From the NCBI GenBank assembly GCA_946611235.1, contig CAMODE010000050.1, forward strand, positions 1 to 61,567: 61,567 bases of DNA, read 5' to 3'. The stretch is from an uncultured Caryophanales bacterium (lineage in GTDB: Bacteria > Bacillota_I > Bacilli_A > RF39 > UBA660). The position numbers and the translations under genes were made by a program. The notes below the pieces were generated by a model. That model was not told the DNA's origin. It saw only the letters and a program-made list of their open reading frames with translations, and ran no database searches. Shown piece after piece: positions 55,412 through 61,567 of this stretch (positions are counted from its first letter, which is position 1; the number at the start of each line of letters is the position of its first letter).

Positions 55412-56038
55412 CTATGCAGTAAAGTCTACATATGCCTCTTCACCATTTTCACCTTCAAAAGTAATAGTACCATTATAAATTTTACTATAATCATCTGTTT
55501 GAGAATTATTAGTTTCTTCTAACCATATTACTAGATAATAGTCCTTACTTGTACTAGATAAATTTATACTTAAATTATTACTATTACTAGTCATATATAC
55601 TTTACCATTATTAGTATTAGATGGTGTTATTACATCACTAACTGCTGTAAAACTACTATCATATAATTGACACCTTATATCATTTGTAGTATATGTACTA
55701 TTTGTCGTTGTAATAGATGGTGTTAAACTTACAGTATCACCTGTATTAGAAAGAGTAATACTATATAATGAACAAACATCTCTTCCATTCTTATCAATAC
55801 ATTTATTTGTTTCTTTACTTATCGCAGTACCTACTAAGTTATCGGATAATGGTACTAAATTATTAGCCCTATATATAGTTGTTAGATTTATACTAGCTCC
55901 AAAATCAAATGTTCTACCTTCAATATTATCACCTGTATTATTAGCTACCGCTACAAAATAAGCAAGTGTTACTCCTAGTAATGATATTATTACTATTCCC
56001 ATTACGGCAAAAACAGATAATTCTACTTTTTTTCTCAT
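55412..56038 (-). CDS. TasA/CalY-like secreted surface protein 1
   Basis: A 208-aa protein with an N-terminal helix ending in LLGVTLAYFVA, a SipW-dependent-type signal peptide. The mature part is beta-rich (SITLSNTGDTVSLTPSIT) and ends in YLVIWLEETNN and a YNGTITFEG strand. It shares NLVPLSDN and a KCID...C segment with its neighbour, so the two are paralogues. Such proteins form extracellular fibres or matrix in Bacilli; no sipW is in view. Confidence 0.65.
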   Translation of the reverse strand: MRKKVELSVFAVMGIVIISLLGVTLAYFVAVANNTGDNIEGRTFDFGASINLTTIYRANNLVPLSDNLVGTAISKETNKCIDKNGRDVCSLYSITLSNTGDTVSLTPSITTTNSTYTTNDIRCQLYDSSFTAVSDVITPSNTNNGKVYMTSNSNNLSINLSSTSKDYYLVIWLEETNNSQTDDYSKIYNGTITFEGENGEEAYVDFTA

Positions 56039-56040
56039 AA

Positions 56041-56679
56041 TTACTTTTCACCCTCTTCTGTACCAGATATAGTTGATGATAATTTTTGTCCATAGATAGA
56101 ATTATATGTAATAGAGGCACTATACTTCCCACCAACATCTTCTTCTTGATGACGTTCTAAATCACTAAGCCATATTACTAGAGTAAATTTCTTTTTAGTA
56201 GGAATTCCTGTCTCTAAAGCACTATCTAATATAAAATTACTACCTAATGGCATACCATCAGTACTCTTTTCTATCTTAGTAATATTTTGATAAATTTCTT
56301 CATTTTCATCTAGTACTAGATAACTTAAATTAGAAATATGTTCAATATTAAAATCAATAGTACCAACAACATCCTGTTTAGCAGAATCATTTGTTACCTC
56401 AATATCATAGGCATCACAAGCCCCATTTCCATAGTCATCAACACATTTATTACGATATGCCCTCATGATATCAGAGTCCGCTAACGGAATAAGATTTTTT
56501 CCTGAATATTTTGATGCAACTTCAAGTTCTAATGTTAAATGTCCTGATTTAACATCTAAAGCATCATTATTAGATCTATCTCTAGCTGTAAAATAAGAAA
56601 ATGTTACACCAAATAGCATAATAATAAAACTAAATATATATATTGTTAATAATAAATATTTTTTATCTTTTGCCTTCAT
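56041..56679 (-). CDS. TasA/CalY-like secreted surface protein 2
   Basis: A 212-aa protein with the same plan as the gene two bases downstream: signal helix ending in LFGVTFSYFTARDRS, NLIPLADSD, KCVDDYGNGACDAYDIEVTN and TLVIWLSDLE. The four conserved features in both proteins mark a tandem duplication, although identity is low. It is probably co-transcribed with its paralogue. Confidence 0.65.
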   Translation of the reverse strand: MKAKDKKYLLLTIYIFSFIIMLFGVTFSYFTARDRSNNDALDVKSGHLTLELEVASKYSGKNLIPLADSDIMRAYRNKCVDDYGNGACDAYDIEVTNDSAKQDVVGTIDFNIEHISNLSYLVLDENEEIYQNITKIEKSTDGMPLGSNFILDSALETGIPTKKKFTLVIWLSDLERHQEEDVGGKYSASITYNSIYGQKLSSTISGTEEGEK

Positions 56680-56781
56680 ATGGTCACCCTTCTACTATTA
56701 ATATGATATCAAATAATTAAATCTTTTTCAATAGATTAAAAAGAAAAAAAGAAAAAAGATGTTAAACCTTTATTTCTTTAT

Positions 56782-57285
56782 TTATTCTTTATTTTCAAAA
56801 TCAATTTCTAATAGTTCTAATAAATTAGTAATTGTAATAAAGGTAGATTTTTTCCCTGAGTTAGAAAATTTAACAGGTATACCACCCTTTTCTTCCCATT
56901 TTTCTAAATTAGGGGGAAAGTCATCTACAAGAATGGATCCATCTGGATCTACCATATCTCTTTTTTCTATATTTTTAGGAACTATTATTACTTCGATATC
57001 TGGTAATACTTCTTTAAAATATTCCTTTTTAGCATTACCTTCTTTTTCCGAATGAACATGAGTAAGTATCTTAGTATCAAAATAATTACTTAAGGTCTTT
57101 ATTTTGGATATTGAATTATCGATTTCTCCTGAACTAATAAGAAATTCTTTCCAATCTATACTTTGATAATATTTATTTATTTCACTATCTTTAGTAATAT
57201 TTTTTTCTTTTAATACCCGATAAGATTTATTTATCGTATCAAGGATTACTCCATCACAATCTAAATACAGTTTTCTTTTTTGCAT
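56782..57285 (-). CDS. HAD-superfamily hydrolase (5'-nucleotidase-like)
   Basis: 167 aa from ATG 57285, with ATGAGGAT just upstream. KLYLDCDGVILDT is HAD motif I, and ILVDDFPPNLEKWEEKGG is the C-terminal acidic motif found in NT5C-like proteins. It likely removes phosphate from a small molecule. The track's longer start (57327) lies inside the preceding gene and is less likely. Confidence 0.75.
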   Translation of the reverse strand: MQKRKLYLDCDGVILDTINKSYRVLKEKNITKDSEINKYYQSIDWKEFLISSGEIDNSISKIKTLSNYFDTKILTHVHSEKEGNAKKEYFKEVLPDIEVIIVPKNIEKRDMVDPDGSILVDDFPPNLEKWEEKGGIPVKFSNSGKKSTFITITNLLELLEIDFENKE

Positions 57286-57295
57286 AGTATCCTCA

Positions 57296-57823
57296 TTACT
57301 TAAGTGAAGTTTTGATTTCTTCTCCACTTACAAAAGATACTATTTTCTCTGATGATACTTTGATAACAGTAGGATCAATTACTTTTAAGTCTTCGATGGA
57401 TTCTACTACTCCTGATGGTTCTCCGATAAAGTTAGAATTAAATTCATCATGTAAATCGACACGGTAAACAGTACCATCTAAGTCATCAACAATATTTGTT
57501 ACTTCAGAGTCTTCATTAGTACTATCATAATAATATATATAATATTCTTCATCTAGTTGTTTTAGTGATTCACTTGCTAGTATTCTATTCCTAATACTAG
57601 TAGTTTCTTCCTCTTCATTTTTATTACTTTTACTAAACCATTTAATATCTTTCGTAGCAAAGATACCTGTAAATAAATAAGTTAAAGAAAATAATGCTAT
57701 CAAAACTATCATTATAGTTACAAAACCTTTAGTAGTCATTGGTTTATCCTTATTTAATTCTTGAGCCTCTTTAACATTCTTTCCAGATCTTTTTGCTTCT
57801 TTTCTTCTTAATTCTCTTCCCAT
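57296..57823 (-). CDS. Membrane-anchored protein, thioredoxin-like fold possible
   Basis: 175 aa from MGRELRR (AGGAAG upstream). A Lys/Arg-rich N terminus of about 30 residues is cytoplasmic, then one helix (FVTIMIVLIALFSLTYLFTG) and an outside domain. The last 100 residues (YYIYYYDSTNEDS, then DPTVIKVSSEKIVSFVSGEE) resemble thioredoxin-like proteins without a CxxC. The HAD gene starts just after its stop. Confidence 0.6.
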   Translation of the reverse strand: MGRELRRKEAKRSGKNVKEAQELNKDKPMTTKGFVTIMIVLIALFSLTYLFTGIFATKDIKWFSKSNKNEEEETTSIRNRILASESLKQLDEEYYIYYYDSTNEDSEVTNIVDDLDGTVYRVDLHDEFNSNFIGEPSGVVESIEDLKVIDPTVIKVSSEKIVSFVSGEEIKTSLK

Positions 57824-57873
57824 ATATAACACTTCCTTTTTTTAATTATAATATAAATAATTATTATTGTAAA

Positions 57874-58614
57874 TTAATAAAAGACATTTTTTAGGTATAA
57901 GCCTTCCGGTGAAGCTGTCTTGCCCGCTGACGACCTATCTTCTTTTTTTAAGATATCTATTATTTCTTCACTCTTTATTTTTCCTTCTCCGACCATAATT
58001 AATGTTCCTACCATATTTCGAACCATATATCTTAAAAAGCCAGTTCCGACAAAGATAAAAGTTATCTTATTTAGATTTTTAGGATCCCTTATTAAATTAG
58101 TTTGAGATATAGTACGTACATAATCATCTTTTTCTTCATCTACTTTTGTAAATGATTTAAAATTATGTTCTCCTTCTAAATATTTCATAGCTCTTTCCAT
58201 TTCAACAACATCTAATTTTTGATTATATTGACAAACATAATTTCTTTCTAGGGGGTTATATTCTCCCATATTTAGTTTATAAATATATTCTTTCCCAATA
58301 GCGGAAAATCTAGCATGAAAATCATCTGGTACTTCAGCACAATTTCTTACAAAGACATCCTCTGGTAAAAGAGAGTTTAATCCCTTACTTAATTTATCTA
58401 ATGGAATCTTCTTTTCTAAATCAAAATGAATTCTTTGAGCAATAGCATGAACTCCAGCATCAGTTCTACCTGAAGCATGAATATCTACTTTAACTCCGCC
58501 ATTTATTTCTTTTAAAGCCTTTTCTATTTCTCCTTGTACTGTTCTTTCTCTCGGTTGTTTTTGATACCCCTTAAAATTTGTTCCATCATAGGAAACTGTA
58601 ATTAAATATCTCAT
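57874..58614 (-). CDS. truA: tRNA pseudouridine(38-40) synthase TruA
   Basis: A 246-aa protein with the catalytic Asp in SGRTDAGVHAIAQRIHFD, HNFKSFTKVDEEKDDYVRTI and RYMVRNMVGTLIMVGEGK, all standard TruA motifs. It modifies U38-40 in the anticodon arm. It follows ecfT directly, as in many Firmicutes. Confidence 0.95.
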   Translation of the reverse strand: MRYLITVSYDGTNFKGYQKQPRERTVQGEIEKALKEINGGVKVDIHASGRTDAGVHAIAQRIHFDLEKKIPLDKLSKGLNSLLPEDVFVRNCAEVPDDFHARFSAIGKEYIYKLNMGEYNPLERNYVCQYNQKLDVVEMERAMKYLEGEHNFKSFTKVDEEKDDYVRTISQTNLIRDPKNLNKITFIFVGTGFLRYMVRNMVGTLIMVGEGKIKSEEIIDILKKEDRSSAGKTASPEGLYLKNVFY

Positions 58615-58627
58615 TATACTACCTCCA

Positions 58628-59353
58628 TCAATATATAATTACCACCACTAAAATAGCAATATTTAATATAAGAAGTAAAACTTCTTTAATACCAAATTTA
58701 TTTAATCGATAGTTAGTCCTCGACTTACCATATCCAAATAATTTTAATTTCATATCTATGGATATTAGATTTAATCTATTTATCGAATAATTAAATGATT
58801 TTATTATTATATTTTGATAATATTTTATCTTCTTACCTACTGAGTCTTTATTATTAAATCGCTCTTTATATATATTGTTAAATCGATCTAGTTCGTCTTT
58901 ATAGATAGTAGGAATCCTAAATAGCAATGCTGTATAAAGTATTACTTTACTATCTTTCTTAATACTAAAGGGATCTAATACTCTACCAATAGCATACATA
59001 GTCTCGTTAATAGTAGTAACATGCATAAATATTAAGATATATGTAATGATAAAGATAAACCTAAAGAGATCTCCTAGTAATATTTCTATTGGACTAAATG
59101 TAATAATATTAATAATTATAATAAAGAAGATAAAGTATTTGAAATAACTTATTTCTTTTAGAATTATTTTGATATTAATACCACTACTTACAAGGGTAAG
59201 GATTAAATAACTAAATAACATTATAACATCTTTATAACTATTTATAAAAATTGAACTAATTAACATTATAATTAAAAATATTAACTTTAATGTTGAATTA
59301 AGATTATGAGCTAAGGAATCTTCATTTATATATTTTCCAATACTATTTGACAT
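58628..59353 (-). CDS. ecfT: ECF transporter transmembrane protein EcfT
   Basis: A 241-aa protein with about five to six helices and a long cytoplasmic stretch. ALLFRIPTIYKDELDRFNNI and SINRLNLISIDMKLKLFGYG correspond to the two coupling helices with the short A-R-A/G-type motifs; they are diverged here. It connects the ATPases to vitamin-binding S components encoded elsewhere. It overlaps ecfA2 by 11 bases. Confidence 0.85.
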   Translation of the reverse strand: MSNSIGKYINEDSLAHNLNSTLKLIFLIIMLISSIFINSYKDVIMLFSYLILTLVSSGINIKIILKEISYFKYFIFFIIIINIITFSPIEILLGDLFRFIFIITYILIFMHVTTINETMYAIGRVLDPFSIKKDSKVILYTALLFRIPTIYKDELDRFNNIYKERFNNKDSVGKKIKYYQNIIIKSFNYSINRLNLISIDMKLKLFGYGKSRTNYRLNKFGIKEVLLLILNIAILVVVIIY

Positions 59354-60113
59354 TTCGATATATATCCTTCATTAATTCTTTGATGTCATATGTTATATCT
59401 AAAGAAATATTTTTCTTTTTTCTAGCAGTATTAATAAAATCAATTATCTTAGGTACTTGAAGGGATGAGCCTTCTAGTTTATCTGTTTCCTTTAATAAGT
59501 CTTTTTTATTTGAACTTGATATTAATTTGCCATTTTTTAATAATATATATTTATCACATACTTCATAAGAGAATAAAATATCACTAGTAAGTATTATTAA
59601 TGTTTTATGATACTCTTTTACTATCTTCTTAAATAGTTTAATTAGTATCTTCTTATGATAATCATCTAATTCTGGTAATTCATTTATGACTAATACTTTG
59701 GGATTAGTTACTAAGGCTATTCCTACTTTCAATAATATCTTTTCACCACCGGATATTTCATTAGGATTTAGATATTTGATATGATCATTTATTTTAAGCA
59801 TTTTAAAAACAAAATCTATTTTTTTATTGATTGTTTCTTCTTGATAATTACTTATAGGCAGTTTTAGTTCATCATAAACAGTATCACAAACAAAATCATT
59901 TTGATTATTGCTCATGTAACTTATCTTATTTTTACTATAACTACTTATTATTTCACCTTGATAATCATTTATTTTACCAGTAATTATTTTACCTAAGTAA
60001 TCTTTTTCTATTTCATCAGAAGAAAGAATAGTATATATTTTTCCTTCTTCAAATTCACAATCTATATCTTTTAATATTTTTTTATAGACTACTTTTTTTA
60101 GGGTTAGGGCCAT
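59343..60113 (-). CDS. ecfA2: ECF transporter ATPase 2, Walker A lost
   Basis: A 256-aa ABC ATPase. Where the P-loop should be, the sequence is ILSSDEIEKDYLGK, with no GxxGxGK[ST]. The signature ISGGEKILLKVG is kept, Walker B reads VLVINELPEL (D to N, E kept), and the H-loop reads LTSDI (no His). It cannot hold ATP on its own Walker A but can give its signature to the partner's site. The position (ecfA1-ecfA2-ecfT-truA) fixes its identity. Confidence 0.85.
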   Translation of the reverse strand: MALTLKKVVYKKILKDIDCEFEEGKIYTILSSDEIEKDYLGKIITGKINDYQGEIISSYSKNKISYMSNNQNDFVCDTVYDELKLPISNYQEETINKKIDFVFKMLKINDHIKYLNPNEISGGEKILLKVGIALVTNPKVLVINELPELDDYHKKILIKLFKKIVKEYHKTLIILTSDILFSYEVCDKYILLKNGKLISSSNKKDLLKETDKLEGSSLQVPKIIDFINTARKKKNISLDITYDIKELMKDIYRNVK

Positions 60114-60904
60114 AATTTATCTAAAGCCTCCTTATCTTTTAAGTATACTTGTTCTAGTAGATCATATAAGATAAGATTGTGAGATAGTTTTACAATAAAT
60201 GGTAAATTAAAGCCTATTTTTTCTAGTAAATCATCTTTATATATTTCTTTAGGAGATGCCTCTGCTAAAATGCTTCCTTTATTTAGAACTATTATTTTAT
60301 CTGAATCTAATGTTTCTTCTAAATCAGTTGTTAAGAGAATGATTGTTAAGTTGTAATCTTTTTGATATTCTTTTAATACTTTTAAAACTAGTTTCTTATC
60401 CATAGGGGTTAGTTTACTTAAAGTATTATCTAAAAGAATTATTCTTGGATTATGAATTAACGAAGCCGCTACTAAAACTTTATTTTTTTCTGATTGGGTA
60501 ATATCTTCTAATGATTTATCCAATATATTATCAATATGAAATTTTTTAGATACTTTATCTAAGGTTATATTTATTTCATTCTTAGTATATTGAAGACTTT
60601 CTAGAGGAAAGGCTAAACAGTCTCGAATAGTATCAAAGTATATATCGTTATCCATACATATACTAAAATTTCTTCTTATTTTATCAATAAAGAAATTATT
60701 TAAAAGATAGCCATCAATATTTATATATCCTTCACCTCTAATGATACCTGAAAGTAATTTGGCAAGAGTTGTCTTACCCGAGCCATTTAATCCTACAATG
60801 GTTGTAAAAGTTCCTTCATAAATATCTAGGTTAAGATTATCAAATATTATATTCTCTTGATATTTGAATGTTAAATCTCTTATTTTGATAATACTTCTTT
60901 TCAT
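60104..60904 (-). CDS. ecfA1: ECF transporter ATPase 1, signature motif lost
   Basis: 266 aa from MKRSIIK (GAGGGTG upstream). Walker A GLNGSGKTTLAKLL is intact. The signature reads DITQSEKNKVLVA in place of LSGGQ, Walker B reads IILLDNTLSKL (catalytic E replaced by N), and the H-loop reads LTTDLEE (no His). With EcfA2 it can form one composite ATP site: Walker A of EcfA1 with the signature of EcfA2. Confidence 0.88.
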   Translation of the reverse strand: MKRSIIKIRDLTFKYQENIIFDNLNLDIYEGTFTTIVGLNGSGKTTLAKLLSGIIRGEGYINIDGYLLNNFFIDKIRRNFSICMDNDIYFDTIRDCLAFPLESLQYTKNEINITLDKVSKKFHIDNILDKSLEDITQSEKNKVLVAASLIHNPRIILLDNTLSKLTPMDKKLVLKVLKEYQKDYNLTIILLTTDLEETLDSDKIIVLNKGSILAEASPKEIYKDDLLEKIGFNLPFIVKLSHNLILYDLLEQVYLKDKEALDKLWP

Positions 60905-61042
60905 ACCATGCACCCTCTTTTAATATTATATATTAAATAGTTGTAAAATACAAGGAAATAGATGTAAAATACTTGTCAATTAATATCTTAATATCTTGAT
61001 AAAACAAAATAATATGCTACAATAAGGATAGAGGTGGACAGT

Positions 61043-61567
61043 ATGAAAAAAACGATAACTAAAGTAATTAGAGTTGATAATGAAACAAAAAAATTGATGA
61101 ATGAGTTTTATAAAGATATGAAAAGGGATAAAACACCCCCTTATGCTGTTTTTCAAGCCGATACTGGTGATACAATTGTTACTTTATATGAATCTGGTAA
61201 AGCAATGTTTCAAGGAGTATCTGCGGATATTGAAGCTGATATGTGGATGAATATTGGTAAGAATAAAGATGATTTAGAGTATTTTATGGATGACGATATT
61301 AAGAAGGAAATAAAAGAAGAAAAAACAATTCCGATAGAGATAAATTCTATTGGTTCTGATGAAGTTGGTACGGGAGATTATTATGGTCCTATTGTTGTTA
61401 CGGCTTCATACGTAAAAAAAGAAGACATTCCTTTCTTAACAGAACTTGGAGTTAGAGACTCAAAGAAAATTAGTGATGAGCAAATACTTAAAATAGTTCC
61501 TAAAATTATTAAAAAAATACCATATAAAACGATTATGTTATCGAATAAAGAATATAATGAAAAATAT
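61043..61567 (+). CDS. rnhC: Ribonuclease HIII, N-terminal part (runs off window)
   Basis: The first 175 codons. The N-terminal TBP-like domain (YAVFQADTGDTIVTLYESGK, MFQGVSADIE) is followed by the catalytic domain with SIGSDEVGTGDYYGPIVVTA, where DEVG holds the first acidic residues, and LGVRDSKKISDEQI. It removes RNA from RNA-DNA hybrids. AGAGGTGG precedes the ATG at 61043. It is absent from the ORF track because no stop is reached. Confidence 0.93.
   Translation, partial: MKKTITKVIRVDNETKKLMNEFYKDMKRDKTPPYAVFQADTGDTIVTLYESGKAMFQGVSADIEADMWMNIGKNKDDLEYFMDDDIKKEIKEEKTIPIEINSIGSDEVGTGDYYGPIVVTASYVKKEDIPFLTELGVRDSKKISDEQILKIVPKIIKKIPYKTIMLSNKEYNEKY

Noticed and set aside
55941-56138. 65-aa minus-strand ORF between the TasA-like genes
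   Set aside because: It overlaps the ends of both real genes in another frame and has no ribosome site.
56759-57055. 98-aa plus-strand ORF
   Set aside because: Antisense shadow of the HAD-family gene.
1-61567. tRNA and rRNA genes
   Set aside because: I looked for T-loop GGTTCGA-type and rRNA motifs on both strands and found none.

Overview
The window is very AT-rich, low-GC Gram-positive DNA. It uses the standard code: TGA works as a stop, for example at the end of the 42-residue ORF upstream of obg. Two sporulation-type genes (an alpha/beta small acid-soluble spore protein and a Cse60-like protein), EzrA, ThiI without a rhodanese domain, ComEA/ComEC, a DltA/DltC-like pair and the ecfA1-ecfA2-ecfT-truA order point to an uncultured Bacilli/Mollicutes-related Firmicute, probably a gut commensal. 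That placement is inference. Most genes lie on the minus strand in short operons with overlapping stops and starts. No tRNA, rRNA or CRISPR array was seen.

Region by region. 1-950: a dinD-type gene cut by the 5' end of a group II intron that runs off the window. 960-9500: a redox/sulfur cluster (CcdA-like protein, small thioredoxin, cysteine desulfurase), a decayed gap, a lone RnfC/RnfD-like pair, a rhomboid protease, an XRE regulator with a clear operator, and small proteins. 9000-12300: ezrA with two Asn-rich membrane proteins. 12300-17700: an accessory island with a DUF3800 gene, a probable structured small RNA, a HipA-like kinase, and a BspA-type leucine-rich-repeat gene split by an intact IS5-family element. 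17700-27200: obg, a small membrane protein, a CtpE-like P-type ATPase, an M23 peptidase, a SASP, thiI, a type IV pilin-like protein and mutS. 27300-28110: a type III toxin-antitoxin locus whose RNA antitoxin has two pseudoknot repeats. 28100-34250: GDPD, a VanY-like peptidase, a frameshifted phosphoesterase, a YnbB-like PLP enzyme, an SDR and a metallopeptidase-like protein. 34260-40830: comEA-comEC with an attached DUF1016 nuclease gene, YigZ, a stomatin/NfeD pair and an ORF6N gene with a nonsense codon. 40860-50840: a flippase, a Cse60-like protein, enolase, an adenylation/carrier/VanW/PPTase group, an RsiV-like protein and a C39-like peptidase operon. 50900-61567: an HD-domain protein, a DMT transporter, khpA/rpsP, two TasA-like surface proteins, truA, the ECF energy-coupling module with odd ATPases, and the start of RNase HIII.

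The most interesting signals are regulatory RNA and repeats. (1) The type III toxin-antitoxin locus has covariation between its two antitoxin repeats and a perfect inverted repeat flanking its -35. (2) A promoter plus leader is conserved in three copies ahead of dinD, comEA and the ORF6N gene. (3) A dispersed hairpin element occurs in three copies with compensatory stem changes. (4) A probable orphan structured RNA sits divergent from the HipA-like kinase. The window also shows active gene decay and mobility: a group II intron insertion, an IS insertion, a frameshift and a nonsense mutation, each of which can be reversed on paper to an intact gene. The ECF ATPases are asymmetric: only one composite ATP site could form, and it lacks the usual catalytic Glu and His.
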